Shown here: piece after piece, positions 26,908 through 35,913 of the stretch
Layout: each line of letters starts with the position of its first letter
Position numbering within the stretch: position 1 is the stretch's first letter
Assembly (NCBI RefSeq): GCF_001443045.1
Contig: NZ_LKPJ01000005.1
Coordinates: forward strand, 214,900-278,899
Length of the DNA stretch: 64,000 bases
Reading direction: 5' to 3'
From: Burkholderia ambifaria
Lineage (GTDB): Bacteria > Pseudomonadota > Gammaproteobacteria > Burkholderiales > Burkholderiaceae
The notes under the pieces: model-generated
Seen by the model: only the letters and a program-made list of their open reading frames with translations
Told to the model about the DNA's origin: nothing
The model's database searches: none
Translations under genes and position numbers: made by a program

Positions 26908-28812
26908 ATGTCCATCCATACGGTCGAAGTCGACTCGCAGGCCATGGATCGCCCTGCTGGCACCCCTGAACCGGGAACGCTCGCTCGCGTGCTGTATCTG
27001 ACAGACAAGGTGTTGGGCGCGGCAACCGAGATCCCGGCCGCGCTGCTGGTGGTGGCGGAAATCGGTGTGCTGTTCAGCGGAGTCTTGAGCCGCTATGCCC
27101 TGCACACTCCGTTGATCTGGGTGGACGAGCTCGCCTCACTGCTTTTCATCTGGCTCATCATGCTGGGCTCCGCGGTCGCCTTCCGGCGCGGCGGCCACAT
27201 GCGTATGACGGCGCTGGTCGATCGCGCCGCGCCCCACTGGCGCGGCGTGTTCGAGCTGGTCGCCACGGTGGCCGCCTTGACGTGGTTAGCGTTGGTCGCC
27301 CACCCGGCATACGAATTCGCCAGCGAAGAGGCGCTGGTCACCTTGCCCGCGCTGGATATCTCCAACGCCTGGCGCGCAGCCGCGCTACCCGTCGGCATCG
27401 GGATCATCCTGCTGATGAGCGTTGTGCGCGTCCTGATGACGTCGAGTCTGCGCACGGCACTGGTGGCGATGGTTGCGTGCGTTTGCGTCGTGGGAGCCCT
27501 GGTTGCACTGCAACCGCTGCTGCAAGCGCTCGGCAACGCCAACCTGCTGGTGTTCTTCGTCGCCATCGTCGGGCTGCTGGTTTTCGCTGGCGTGCCGATC
27601 GCCTTCGCGTTCGGACTAGCGACATTCGGCTATCTGTCTCTCACCACCTCGACACCCACTACGGTGATCGTCGGGCGGATGGACGAAGGGATGTCGCACC
27701 TGATCCTGCTGGCGGTGCCCCTGTTCGTCTTTCTGGGGGTGCTGATCGAGATGACGTCGATGGCCAAGGCGATGGTGCAGTTCCTGGCCAATCTGCTCGG
27801 TCACGTGCGCGGCGGCCTGTCATACGTGCTCATCGGCTCGATGTACCTGGTGTCGGGCATCTCGGGCTCGAAGGCGGCGGATATGGCAGCAATCGCACCG
27901 GCCCTGTTCCCGGAAATGAAGAAACGTGGCGCCGAGGACGGCAACATGGTCGCACTACTCGCCGCCACCGGCGCGCAGACCGAAACGGTTCCGCCCAGCC
28001 TGGTGCTCATCACCATCGGATCCGTCACCGGCATCTCGATCTCCGATCTCTTCACGGGTGGCCTGTTGCCCGGCATCGTGCTGGCCGCGATGCTCGGCGC
28101 AGCGGTGTGGTGGCGCTCGCGCAAATCGAATTGCGCGACCACGGCCAAGGCAAGTTGGACTGCGGTGGGCAAAAGCTTCGTCGTCGCCCTCCCCGCGCTC
28201 GCGCTGCCGTTCGTCATTCGCGCTGCCGTCGTGGAAGGCGTCGCCACCGCCACCGAGGTGTCCACCATCGGCATCGTCTACGCGATCGTGGTGGGGCTGC
28301 TGGTGTACCGCAAGCTCGACGTCCGGAAACTGTGGCCTGCGCTCGTGGACACGGCCGCGCTGTCCGGCGCGATCCTGCTCATCATCGGCACTGCAACCGG
28401 CATGGCATGGTCGCTCACGCAATCCGGATTCTCCGGCGATCTGGCGGATGCCATGGCGAGGCTGCCGGGCGGCGCTGCCGCGTTCCTCGCAGTCTCCATC
28501 ATCGCCTTCATGCTGCTCGGCAGCGTGCTGGAAGGGATTCCCGCCATCGTGCTGTTCGGCCCCCTGCTGTTTCCGATCGCCCGCCAGCTCGGCATTCACG
28601 ACGTGCACTACTCGATGGTAGTCGTACTGGCCATGGGCATCGGCCTCTTCGCGCCTCCGTTCGGCGTCGGCTACTACGCGGCCTGTGCGATCAGTCGCAC
28701 CCAACCGAGCGAGGGCGTACGCCACATCTGGCGCTACATGATCTCGCTCTTCATCGGCACCGCCCTCGTGGCAGCCGTGCCCTGGATCTCCATCGGCTTT
28801 CTCAACCATTGA
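26908..28812 (+). CDS. TRAP transporter fused permease DctQM
   Basis: A 634-residue inner-membrane protein joining the small DctQ subunit (residues ~25-185, four helices including GVLSRYALHTPLIWVDELASLLFIWL) and the large DctM subunit (~195-634). DctM features are AGVPIAFAFGLATFGYL, the GISGSKAADMAAIAPALFPEM loop, PPSLVLITIGSVTGISI and LFAPPFGVGYY. It forms the transport unit with the DctP protein upstream. It is spaced 12 bp from the PPC gene and 7 bp from the next, so it lies in the middle of one operon. No frameshift separates the halves; this is a true fusion. Confidence 0.92.
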   Translation: MSIHTVEVDSQAMDRPAGTPEPGTLARVLYLTDKVLGAATEIPAALLVVAEIGVLFSGVLSRYALHTPLIWVDELASLLFIWLIMLGSAVAFRRGGHMRMTALVDRAAPHWRGVFELVATVAALTWLALVAHPAYEFASEEALVTLPALDISNAWRAAALPVGIGIILLMSVVRVLMTSSLRTALVAMVACVCVVGALVALQPLLQALGNANLLVFFVAIVGLLVFAGVPIAFAFGLATFGYLSLTTSTPTTVIVGRMDEGMSHLILLAVPLFVFLGVLIEMTSMAKAMVQFLANLLGHVRGGLSYVLIGSMYLVSGISGSKAADMAAIAPALFPEMKKRGAEDGNMVALLAATGAQTETVPPSLVLITIGSVTGISISDLFTGGLLPGIVLAAMLGAAVWWRSRKSNCATTAKASWTAVGKSFVVALPALALPFVIRAAVVEGVATATEVSTIGIVYAIVVGLLVYRKLDVRKLWPALVDTAALSGAILLIIGTATGMAWSLTQSGFSGDLADAMARLPGGAAAFLAVSIIAFMLLGSVLEGIPAIVLFGPLLFPIARQLGIHDVHYSMVVVLAMGIGLFAPPFGVGYYAACAISRTQPSEGVRHIWRYMISLFIGTALVAAVPWISIGFLNH

Positions 28813-28819
28813 TCTCATC

Positions 28820-29113
28820 ATGAAATTCGCAGCCATCGTCGAGTACGCCAACGAGCCCGAACGTATTGCACAGCTTCGGCCCGCCCATCGCGCCTATCTG
28901 CAGGACCTGTTGCAACAGGGGCGGCTGGTGGTCGCCGGCCCCTTTGCAGACGGCAGCGGTGCCCTGTTCGTCTATGAAGTCCCCAATGAGCATGACGCCT
29001 CGGAACTCGCCGCCAACGATCCGTTTGCGAAGGCGTCGCTGTTCACGAGCGTCGTCATGAAGCCCTGGAAACTCGTCTTTTCGTGCCCTGACAACCTGAA
29101 TCCCTCACTCTAA
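28820..29113 (+). CDS. YciI-like protein
   Basis: A 97-residue protein of the YciI family (dimeric alpha/beta-barrel fold): FAAIVEYANEPERIAQLRPAHRAYLQDLLQQGRLVVAGPFADGSGALFVYEV, with the conserved R-x-x-H (RPAHRAYL) and AGPF, and an Asp near the end of the domain. YciI-like proteins include small lactone isomerases and dehalogenase-like enzymes of aromatic degradation, but most are uncharacterised. It lies 7 bp after the permease and 7 bp before the hydratase, so it is likely a step of this catabolic pathway. Confidence 0.82.
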   Translation: MKFAAIVEYANEPERIAQLRPAHRAYLQDLLQQGRLVVAGPFADGSGALFVYEVPNEHDASELAANDPFAKASLFTSVVMKPWKLVFSCPDNLNPSL

Positions 29114-29120
29114 GGCGCCT

Positions 29121-29915
29121 ATGAACATGGACACCGTAGTACTTGAAAGGCTGGCCACGTCCCTTCGCGAGGCGGCCCGGGAGGGTCTTCCCATTCCTCC
29201 TGTGCGAGACGAACTGGCCGCGCTCGGCGTGGCCGGCGCCTATGCGGTACAGGAAATCAACACGCGTCACGGCCTCGAAATCGGGCGGCGTCTGACGGGC
29301 CGCAAGATCGGCCTCACGTCGCAATCCGTTCAGCAACAGCTGGGCGTGGATTCGCCGGATTTCGGCATGCTGTTCGCCGACATGGAGCTCGCGCCGGATG
29401 AGGTGGTCGCCTTGGGGCGCGTGCTCCAGCCGAAGGTGGAAGCGGAAGTGGCCGTGGTACTCGAGCGAGATCTTTGCCAGGAACATGTGACGCTGTCCGA
29501 GTTGATGTCCGCCATTGCGTACGTCGTCCCGGCCGTCGAAATTGTCGGCAGCCGCATCAAGCACTGGGACATCAAGCTCCTGGACACCGTTGCGGACAAC
29601 GCCTCTTCCGGCCTGTACGCGTTGGGAACGCGGCCCAGGAAGCTGTCGGAAGTCGATCTGCGCACGTGCGGAATGCTCATGGAGCGCAAGGGGCAGGTCG
29701 TGTCCCTCGGCGTGGGTGCGGCATGCCTTGGACATCCATTAAATGCCGCGCTGTGGCTCGCTCGCAAGATGATCGAAGTGGAGCGTCCCCTCGTCGCGGG
29801 CGACGTCATCATGACCGGCGCACTCGGGCCCATGGTCACTATCTCGCCGGGCGACATCATCGAAACCACCATCGCCGGTCTGGGCGTCGTCACAACGGCG
29901 TTTGCGGCGACTTGA
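29121..29915 (+). CDS. 2-oxopent-4-enoate hydratase (MhpD family)
   Basis: A 264-residue hydratase of the MhpD/XylJ/DmpE group, which adds water to 2-hydroxypenta-2,4-dienoate to give 4-hydroxy-2-oxovalerate. Features: [54 protein letters not shown] (metal-binding Glu pair) and the end [23 protein letters not shown]. The closely related 4-oxalocrotonate decarboxylases share the fold, so that activity is an alternative. It is the first enzyme of a hydratase-dehydrogenase-aldolase trio, the order of the mhpDFE/bph lower pathways. Confidence 0.88.
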   Translation: MNMDTVVLERLATSLREAAREGLPIPPVRDELAALGVAGAYAVQEINTRHGLEIGRRLTGRKIGLTSQSVQQQLGVDSPDFGMLFADMELAPDEVVALGRVLQPKVEAEVAVVLERDLCQEHVTLSELMSAIAYVVPAVEIVGSRIKHWDIKLLDTVADNASSGLYALGTRPRKLSEVDLRTCGMLMERKGQVVSLGVGAACLGHPLNAALWLARKMIEVERPLVAGDVIMTGALGPMVTISPGDIIETTIAGLGVVTTAFAAT

Positions 29916-29928
29916 ACGGGAGCACGTC

Positions 29929-30876
29929 ATGTCAAGCAACAAGATCAAGGCCGCCATCATTGGCAGCGGCAATATCGGCACCGACCTCATGATCAAGATC
30001 ATGCGGCATGCGAAACATGTGGAACTCGCCGCCATGGTCGGCATCGACCCGTGCTCGGAAGGATTGGCGCGTGCTGCACGCCTCGGCATAGCGGTCACGC
30101 ATGAGGGCGTCGAAGGGCTGACACGCCTGCCTGCCTTCGAAGCCGTCGATCTCGTGTTCGACGCCACCAGCGCCGCCGCCCACATCGTCAATGATCGCTT
30201 CCTGCGCGAGCGAAAGCCGACCATACGCATGGTGGACCTGACCCCGGCGGCCATCGGCCCCTATTGCGTGCCGGTAGTCAACGGCGAGTACTGCCTGGAC
30301 GCGCCCAACGTCAATATGGTCACGTGCGGTGGTCAGGCGACCATTCCCATCGTCGCGGCCGTGTCGCGCGTGGCCAAGGTGCGCTATGCGGAGATCGTGG
30401 CGAGTATCGCCAGCCGATCTGCCGGCCCCGGCACTCGCGCCAACATTGACGAATTTACCGAGACCACCACCAGAGCCATCCAGACCGTAGGCGGCGCCGA
30501 GCGCGGCAAAGCCATCATCGTGCTCAACCCCGCCGAACCGCCGCTGATGATGCGCGATACCGTCTACACCCTGAGCGAGCAGGTCGACGAGGCACGCGTT
30601 GCCCAGTCCGTGCAAGACATGGTGACCGCTGTGCAACGCTACGTCCCTGGGTATCGGCTCAAGCAGGACGTGCAGTTCGACCACGTGCACGATCTGAATG
30701 TCCCGGGCCTGGGGCGCATTAGCGGCTTGAAGACCACCGTGCTGCTGGAAGTCGAGGGCGCAGCCCACTATCTGCCGGCCTACGCCGGCAATCTGGACAT
30801 CATGACTAGCGCCGCCCTGTCGACCGCCGAACGCATTGCCCAGCGCATGGTCGACAGCGACGTCGCCGCTATTTGA
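29929..30876 (+). CDS. Acetaldehyde dehydrogenase (acylating), MhpF/BphJ family
   Basis: A 315-residue enzyme that oxidises acetaldehyde to acetyl-CoA with NAD. The Rossmann site is [13 protein letters not shown] (residues ~9-20) and the catalytic cysteine is Cys133 in [12 protein letters not shown]. The C-terminal part [47 protein letters not shown] is typical and contacts the aldolase. It forms a channelling complex with the aldolase encoded next. The ATG at 29929 with a GGGAG site was preferred to an upstream in-frame GTG-type start that overlaps the hydratase gene. Confidence 0.95.
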   Translation: MSSNKIKAAIIGSGNIGTDLMIKIMRHAKHVELAAMVGIDPCSEGLARAARLGIAVTHEGVEGLTRLPAFEAVDLVFDATSAAAHIVNDRFLRERKPTIRMVDLTPAAIGPYCVPVVNGEYCLDAPNVNMVTCGGQATIPIVAAVSRVAKVRYAEIVASIASRSAGPGTRANIDEFTETTTRAIQTVGGAERGKAIIVLNPAEPPLMMRDTVYTLSEQVDEARVAQSVQDMVTAVQRYVPGYRLKQDVQFDHVHDLNVPGLGRISGLKTTVLLEVEGAAHYLPAYAGNLDIMTSAALSTAERIAQRMVDSDVAAI

Positions 30877-30887
30877 AGGAGTTGAAC

Positions 30888-31928
30888 GTGAGCAAGAAAA
30901 TCTACGTTTCCGACGTCACATTGCGCGACGGCAGCCATGCGATTCGTCACCAATATAGTATCGAGCAGGTCAAGGCGATTGCCGAGGCGCTCGATGCCGC
31001 CGGCGTCGATTCGATCGAGGTCGCCCACGGGGATGGGCTCCAGGGGTCGAGCTTCAACTACGGTTTCGGTGCGCACACCGATCTGGAATGGATTGAGGCC
31101 GTGGCCGATGTCGTGCGGCAAGCCAAGATCACGACCCTGCTGCTGCCGGGCATCGGCACCGTGCATGATCTCAAAGCCGCATATCGCGCAGGTGCCAGAA
31201 TCGTGCGAATCGCTACGCACTGCACCGAGGCCGATGTCGCCAAGCAGCACATCGAGACGGCGCGCGCGCTGGGCATGGAGGCGATCGGCTTCCTGATGAT
31301 GAGCCATATGACGACCCCGGCCAAGCTGGCCGCCCAGGCCAAGCTCATGGAGAGCTATGGAGCGACCTGCTGCTACGTGGTCGACTCCGGTGGCGCGCTC
31401 GGCATGGAAGATGTCCGACATCGCATACGCGCGTTCAAGGACACACTCGACACTGAAACGCAGGTGGGCATCCACGCGCACCACAATCTGTCGCTGGGCG
31501 TGGCGAACTCCATCGTGGCCGTCGAAGAAGGTTGCGACCGTGTCGACGCCAGCCTGGCCGGCATGGGTGCCGGTGCGGGCAACGCGCCGCTCGAAGTGTT
31601 CATCGCCGCCGCCGACCGGCTCGGCTGGAACCATGGCTGCGACCTGTTCCGTCTGATGGACGCGGCGGAAGACCTGGTGCGACCGCTGCAGGATCGGCCC
31701 GTGCGCGTGGATCGCGAAACGCTCGCGCTAGGCTACGCCGGTGTTTACTCCAGTTTTCTCCGGCATTCCGAAGCAGCGGCCGCCAAGTACGGCATCAAGG
31801 CAGTAGACATCTTGGTCGAACTTGGCAAGCGACGCATGGTGGGCGGCCAGGAAGACATGATCGTCGACGTGGCGCTCGATCTGTTGCAGAAGCGAAAGAC
31901 CGCCGAACCCTCAGTCGCTGTCCCCTGA
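30888..31928 (+). CDS. 4-hydroxy-2-oxovalerate aldolase, MhpE/BphI family
   Basis: A 346-residue class II aldolase that splits 4-hydroxy-2-oxovalerate into pyruvate and acetaldehyde. The N-terminal TIM-barrel shows [13 protein letters not shown] (Arg13, Asp14 and His of the active site), [17 protein letters not shown], and metal-binding HAHHN in [16 protein letters not shown]; the C-terminal communication domain ends in the [10 protein letters not shown] region. GTG at 30888 is chosen (GAAGGAG 6 bp upstream), 11 bp after the dehydrogenase stop. It ends the operon; the next gene is convergent. Confidence 0.95.
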   Translation: MSKKIYVSDVTLRDGSHAIRHQYSIEQVKAIAEALDAAGVDSIEVAHGDGLQGSSFNYGFGAHTDLEWIEAVADVVRQAKITTLLLPGIGTVHDLKAAYRAGARIVRIATHCTEADVAKQHIETARALGMEAIGFLMMSHMTTPAKLAAQAKLMESYGATCCYVVDSGGALGMEDVRHRIRAFKDTLDTETQVGIHAHHNLSLGVANSIVAVEEGCDRVDASLAGMGAGAGNAPLEVFIAAADRLGWNHGCDLFRLMDAAEDLVRPLQDRPVRVDRETLALGYAGVYSSFLRHSEAAAAKYGIKAVDILVELGKRRMVGGQEDMIVDVALDLLQKRKTAEPSVAVP

Positions 31929-31991
31929 CTCATGGGTTGCGACGGCGGCCACTCCCGAAGGGCCGGCCGCCATCACGCTCGCTGGCGCGGC

Positions 31992-32885
31992 TCAGGTCTC
32001 GCGCTGCGTCAGCTTCCGGATAAGGCCTATGACGGTTCGACTGGCGTGCGTCAGCGGGCGCTGCGTGCTGACCGCAAGCACCAGCGTGCGCGTTAAAACC
32101 GGATCGGTGATGCGGCTGACTTGAATCCTCCCCAGCTGCATCTCGACGCTCACTGCCTGACGGGTGAGGATAGTGTAGGCGGCACCGTTCGCCACGATCT
32201 CGCGCATGGCCGTGAGCGAATCGACTTCTATCTGGGTATTCAGATGCACGCCGGCTTTCTTCGCCTCGTCCAGCAGCATCATGTGAAATCCGTCCGGCGC
32301 GCCCGGCAGCACTAGCGGCAAACCGGCCACGTCGGCGAACCTGCAGTTGGGCTTACCCACAACGGGATCCCCGGCGCGGGCAATCAAATAGAGTTCATCC
32401 GTCACGAGCGCTTCATCGATCTTGTGGATGCGATCTCCGTATCGAGAAAAGACACCGACGTCTGCGCGCCCGTTGGCCAGCGCCTCTTCAATGTTGCCTG
32501 CGAACCCTTCCATCAAGCGCAGGTCGATCTTCGGAAAGTCTGCGCGCACGTGTTGAAATAGCGGACCAACGATCTGCTGGGTGATGGATGACTGCAGCGC
32601 GAGCCGCACCGGACCGCTCGGCACGTTCGATTGGTCCCTCACCTCGCTTGCCAGCAGTTCGAACTCACCTAGCAGCGACCTCACACGCGGCATCATGGAC
32701 TGCCCGAACTCGGTCAAAACGACGCCTCGACCGGTGCGATAGAACAGCTTCGCCCCAATCTCGTTTTCCAAGGCGGCAATGTGCTTGCTGAGTGCAGACT
32801 GGGCGATCCCCCGCGATGCACAAACCTTGCTGAGACTACCCGCCTCGACAATGTCGAAAAACAATTGTAGGTGCTTGATGTCCAT
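31992..32885 (-). CDS. LysR family transcriptional regulator (island operon)
   Basis: A 297-residue LysR regulator with N-terminal HTH (residues ~1-62, LQLFFDIVEAGSLSKVCASRGIAQSALSKHIAALENEIGAKLFYRTGRGVVLTEFG) and a periplasmic-binding-like effector domain. It is convergent with the catabolic operon, not divergent from it as LysR genes usually are, so if it controls the operon it must act on the distant promoter near 24.4 kb. The effector domain (VGVFSRYG, DELYLIARAGDPVVG, LPLVLPGAPDGFHMMLL) resembles Nac/CynR-like members but no closer group can be named. Confidence 0.9.
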   Translation of the reverse strand: MDIKHLQLFFDIVEAGSLSKVCASRGIAQSALSKHIAALENEIGAKLFYRTGRGVVLTEFGQSMMPRVRSLLGEFELLASEVRDQSNVPSGPVRLALQSSITQQIVGPLFQHVRADFPKIDLRLMEGFAGNIEEALANGRADVGVFSRYGDRIHKIDEALVTDELYLIARAGDPVVGKPNCRFADVAGLPLVLPGAPDGFHMMLLDEAKKAGVHLNTQIEVDSLTAMREIVANGAAYTILTRQAVSVEMQLGRIQVSRITDPVLTRTLVLAVSTQRPLTHASRTVIGLIRKLTQRET

Positions 32886-33345
32886 CCCGAGTCCACAGCC
32901 AGAAGATGGCCGGCTCTAGTGAGGAGGCCATGCGCATCTTCCACCACGGAAACCCTACCGGCAATGCGTAGTCAACCTACCCTTCGCCAGACCGCTCATC
33001 ACGATGAACACGTCCCACAGCAGCCCATCCGGGGTCTTCTTTCCGAGCCGTTTCAGCCCTTGATTTCCTTGATGACTGCCGCCAGCTCCGATACCGGCAC
33101 GACCGTCTCGCCCGTGTCAAAACGAACACCAAACGCTGCGCTCGAAAAACTTGACGCATCAGATCGCCCTGTATTGGCTTGGCGGCAGCTTGGGAAGGGT
33201 GAAGCGAGGCCGGACAAACGAGCAGTTTCGCGCTTTCACACAGCCTCGGTCGACAATGGAAGTTGGTCCCTGGACGCCAACGTCAACATTCGGCGCCACG
33301 GCTATCGGCTATCGAGGCAGCCGCGAATTGGGCGAGTGCGCATCC
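32886..33345. other. Non-coding or decayed stretch between LysR and integrase genes
   Basis: About 460 bp with no convincing gene. On the minus strand one frame ending near 33061 reads AAFGVRFDTGETVVPVSELA followed by AVIKEIKG and a stop; this looks like the end of a lost protein but I cannot assign it. The LysR promoter must also be here. Confidence 0.35.
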
Positions 33346-34548
33346 CTAAGAAACGGCGGCCACCGGGCCTTGCTTGAGCCGGTCGAGGTAGTCGGCCCAC
33401 TTCTGCATCATCGCCCGGCGTTCTTTGATGAACCGCGTCCGGTTATATGCGCCGCCGAGCACATCAGGAACCGCGTGCGCGAGTTGATGCTCGATCACTT
33501 CCGGCTTCTGCTCAAGTTCCTCATGGAGGATCGTTCTGGCCATCGCGCGAAATCCGTGTCCCGTTATTTCTGTACGTGTGTCGTAGCCGAGTCGACGCAG
33601 CGCGGCATTGATAGCGGCATCGCTCATCGGGCGATTCCGATCGCGCGCGCCAGGAAACAAGTAGCGACCGCCTCCGGTCAGCGAGTGCAACTCGCGGAGA
33701 ATCGCGACCGCCTGAGTCGCAAGCGGTACGAGATGATCGGTCTTCGTCTTCGTGACGAGATAACGCCACTCGGCCTTGTCAAGATCGAGTTGCGACCATT
33801 CAGCCTTCCGCAGCTCACCGGGGCGTACGAACAGCAGAGGGGCCAGTTTGAGCGCGCAGAGAACGGGAAAAGTACCGGTGAAGCCATCGAACGCGCGTAG
33901 CATTTCGCCCACCTTGATCGGCTCGGTGATAGAGGCGAAGTGAATCGTGCGTGTCGATGGAATTGCTCCGAGCAGGTCACGTGCCGGATCGGCCTTACAG
34001 TAACCTTCCTCGATGCCATATCGGAACGCCTGACTGAGTTCCGCACGTACTCGATGAGCCGTATAGCGCGCGCCTCGCGAATCAATACGCTTGAGCAGCG
34101 TAAGCACCTCCGGTGCGTCGATCTCGGCGATTGGCCGCTTGCCGATCCACGGGAACACATCATTCCTGAACCGCGCCAGCGTCTTTTCGTACTGCGCGGG
34201 CTCGATCGAAACGCGGCGCTCCTCCATCCAAGCGAGCGCGACAGCCTCGAATGAATTTGACGCTGCCAGCTTGGCGGCGCGCTTGTCCGCCTTCTTCACC
34301 TCTCCCGGATCAGTCCCTGCCGCGAGACGCTCGCGGGCCTCGGCGCGTCGCTTGCGCGCCGTTTGTAGCGAGACATCGGGATAGACCCCAAGAGAAATCC
34401 GCTTTTCCTTGCCGCCGAAGCGGTACTTCAATCGCCACCACTTCCCGCCAGCAGGAGAAATTTCCAGGTACAAGCCGCCACCGTCGAACAAGCGCGTAGG
34501 CTTCGCGGCAGGCTTGGCATTCTTGATAGCGGTATCGGTCAGCGGCAT
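33346..34548 (-). CDS. P4-type tyrosine site-specific integrase
   Basis: A 400-residue tyrosine recombinase with the N-terminal arm-binding domain of P4-like integrases (LTDTAIKNAKPAAKPTRLFDGGGLYLEI, KYRFGGKEKRISLGVYPDVSL), a core-binding domain (residues ~95-180) and the catalytic domain: Arg in RPGELRKAEW, Lys in VTKTKTDHLVPL, His-x-x-Arg in ITGHGFRAM, His in EHQLAHA, Tyr in GGAYNRTRF. All residues are present, so it may be active. It lies 173 bp from the 3' end of tRNA-Leu and is read away from it, as expected for an element integrated there. Confidence 0.96.
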   Translation of the reverse strand: MPLTDTAIKNAKPAAKPTRLFDGGGLYLEISPAGGKWWRLKYRFGGKEKRISLGVYPDVSLQTARKRRAEARERLAAGTDPGEVKKADKRAAKLAASNSFEAVALAWMEERRVSIEPAQYEKTLARFRNDVFPWIGKRPIAEIDAPEVLTLLKRIDSRGARYTAHRVRAELSQAFRYGIEEGYCKADPARDLLGAIPSTRTIHFASITEPIKVGEMLRAFDGFTGTFPVLCALKLAPLLFVRPGELRKAEWSQLDLDKAEWRYLVTKTKTDHLVPLATQAVAILRELHSLTGGGRYLFPGARDRNRPMSDAAINAALRRLGYDTRTEITGHGFRAMARTILHEELEQKPEVIEHQLAHAVPDVLGGAYNRTRFIKERRAMMQKWADYLDRLKQGPVAAVS

Positions 34549-34586
34549 GGGGGCAACTCCATGACTGGGACGGGACGCACTTCTAT

Positions 34587-34618
34587 GTTATCCCCAATGT
34601 TGCCCCAACTTGCCCCCA
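34587..34618. repeat. GTTGCCCCCA-like repeats upstream of the integrase
   Basis: Three related copies: GTTATCCCCA (34587), GTTGCCCCAA (34599) and CTTGCCCCCA (34609), spaced 10-12 bp. They match the pair at the left end of the island and are placed between integrase and tRNA, as arm-type sites would be. Confidence 0.45.
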
Positions 34619-34653
34619 GCTTCAACCGGTAATGACCGGAACATCGCTGAATG

Positions 34654-34688
34654 AAAAAACCCGCGAAGCCTTTAGCTATCGCGGGTTT
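34654..34688 (-). terminator. Terminator between tRNA-Leu and the integrase
   Basis: 10-bp stem AAACCCGCGA / TCGCGGGTTT with a 12-base loop and a U6 tract on the minus strand, 33 bp after the tRNA-Leu 3' end. It now ends the tRNA transcript and shields the integrase gene, and was probably brought by the island. Confidence 0.85.
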
Positions 34689-34721
34689 CAAGAGTTCTCG
34701 GGAACAAACCGGAACTTGAGT

Positions 34722-34808
34722 TGGTGCGTGAGGCCGGACTCGAACCGGCACACCCTTGCGGGCGTCAGGACCTAAACCTGGTGCGTCTACCAATTTCGCC
34801 ACTCACGC
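34722..34808 (-). tRNA. tRNA-Leu (TAG)
   Basis: An 87-base class II tRNA with acceptor stem GCGTGAG/CTCACGC, a long variable arm (GACGCCCGCAAGGGTGT), anticodon TAG in the loop of GGTTTAGGTCC, a GGTTCGAGTCC T-loop and encoded CCA. Its 3' end forms the right border of the genomic island, which leaves the tRNA complete. Confidence 0.97.
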
Positions 34809-34921
34809 GCATTTCTGTCGCCTGACCGCGCGGCACGCAAGATGCGTTCTCCACGCGCCCGGGACTTCCCGGGACTTCATGCCGACCCGAAAACCGGCAC
34901 GCCCGATCAGGCGAGCGCGAG

Positions 34922-34950
34922 ATTCTACCTGATCTGTACAACATTGTCTC
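34922..34950 (-). promoter_or_regulatory. Candidate sigma-70 promoter of tRNA-Leu
   Basis: On the minus strand GAGACA (34945-34950) and TAGAAT (34922-34927) are 17 bp apart, 4/6 and 5/6 matches to consensus. The leader to the tRNA would be about 105 bases. A tandem CCCGGGACTT pair lies in that leader (34858-34877). Confidence 0.45.
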
Positions 34951-35054
34951 GCCCCGCCCGGCACCTGCCGGACAGCGGTGCTAGAATGCCGCGCTCGACG
35001 TGCCGGCCACGCGCCGGCGCGCGCCCCGAACCCGCCTCCGCCACGATCCCACCC

Positions 35055-35888
35055 GTGAACTTCGACGACTACTGTCAGCAAAAGGCCGCCCCCGCGGGCT
35101 CCAGCGTCTACTACGCGCTGCGCCAGGCGCCGCTCGCCGCCGAACCGCGCCTGACCGCCCTGTTCGCGCTGCGCCGTGAACTCGAGGAAACCGTCAAGGA
35201 AACCAGCGACCCGACCGTCGGACACACGAAGCTCGCGTGGTGGCACAAGGAACTCGCGGCGCTCGCTGCCGGCGAACCGTCGCACCCGGTCACGAAGGCG
35301 CTCGCGCAGCACCACCCGGCGATCGCCGCCGAAGCCGACGCGCTGCGCACGCTCGTCAATGGTTACGGGATGGATCTCGAACAGGCGCGCTACCTGGATT
35401 TCGCGAACCTGCAGCGCTACATCGCACAGGTCGGCGGCACCTTCGCGTCGCTGGTCGCACGCGCGAGCGCCACCAACCCGACCGATCCGCAGCCGTGGGC
35501 GGCGGATGCCGGCCACGCGCTGATGCTCGCGCAATTCGTGCAGGAACTCGGCAACGATGCGCGCCATGGCCGCATCTATCTGCCGATCGACGAACTGCAA
35601 CGCTACAACGTGACCGCGGCCGATCTGCTGAACCGCCGCTACAGCCCGGCCTTCACGGAGCTGTTGCAGTTTCAGACGGCCCGCGCGCGCGAAGCGCTCG
35701 CCGCCGCCGAAGCAGCGATCCCCGCTTCCGAACGCCGCGCGCAACGCACGCTGCGCGCGCAGATCGCACTGGCCGGCGCGCTGCTCGACGAAATCGAGCG
35801 CGACGGTTACCAAGTGCTGCACCAGCGCATCGCGCTGACGCCGATCCGCAAGCTGTGGATCGCGTGGCGCGCCGCTCGCCGCCACTGA
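35055..35888 (+). CDS. Squalene/phytoene synthase family protein with altered Asp motifs
   Basis: A 277-residue all-helical protein of the HpnC/HpnD (trans-isoprenyl diphosphate synthase, head-to-head) family; relatives make presqualene diphosphate or phytoene. It begins MNFDDYCQQKAAPAGSSVYYAL, typical of HpnD, and keeps HGRIYLP. However the first metal-binding Asp motif (DxxxD) reads RRELEET at residues 40-46 and the second reads QELGND at 163-168, where Glu replaces the usual first Asp. The GTG at 35055 aligns with family starts. It stands alone after tRNA-Leu; no hopanoid or carotenoid gene is in the window. Activity is uncertain. Confidence 0.8.
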   Translation: MNFDDYCQQKAAPAGSSVYYALRQAPLAAEPRLTALFALRRELEETVKETSDPTVGHTKLAWWHKELAALAAGEPSHPVTKALAQHHPAIAAEADALRTLVNGYGMDLEQARYLDFANLQRYIAQVGGTFASLVARASATNPTDPQPWAADAGHALMLAQFVQELGNDARHGRIYLPIDELQRYNVTAADLLNRRYSPAFTELLQFQTARAREALAAAEAAIPASERRAQRTLRAQIALAGALLDEIERDGYQVLHQRIALTPIRKLWIAWRAARRH

Positions 35889-35913
35889 CCCGCACCGTAC
35901 CGCGCGTACGACA

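Larger units (their letters stand above)
19861..34721. mobile_element. Genomic island at tRNA-Leu with P4-type integrase
   Basis: A region of about 14.9 kb bounded by the 3' end of tRNA-Leu (34722) and a degenerate copy of that end at 19861-19890. Support: an integrase gene next to the tRNA, short GTTGCCCCCA-like repeats just inside both ends, an orphan tRNA-type terminator outside the left end, visibly lower GC than the flanks, several broken genes and IS remnants. Cargo is a TRAP transporter plus lower meta-cleavage operon with a LysR regulator. The right boundary is firm; the left is inferred from an imperfect repeat. Confidence 0.7.
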
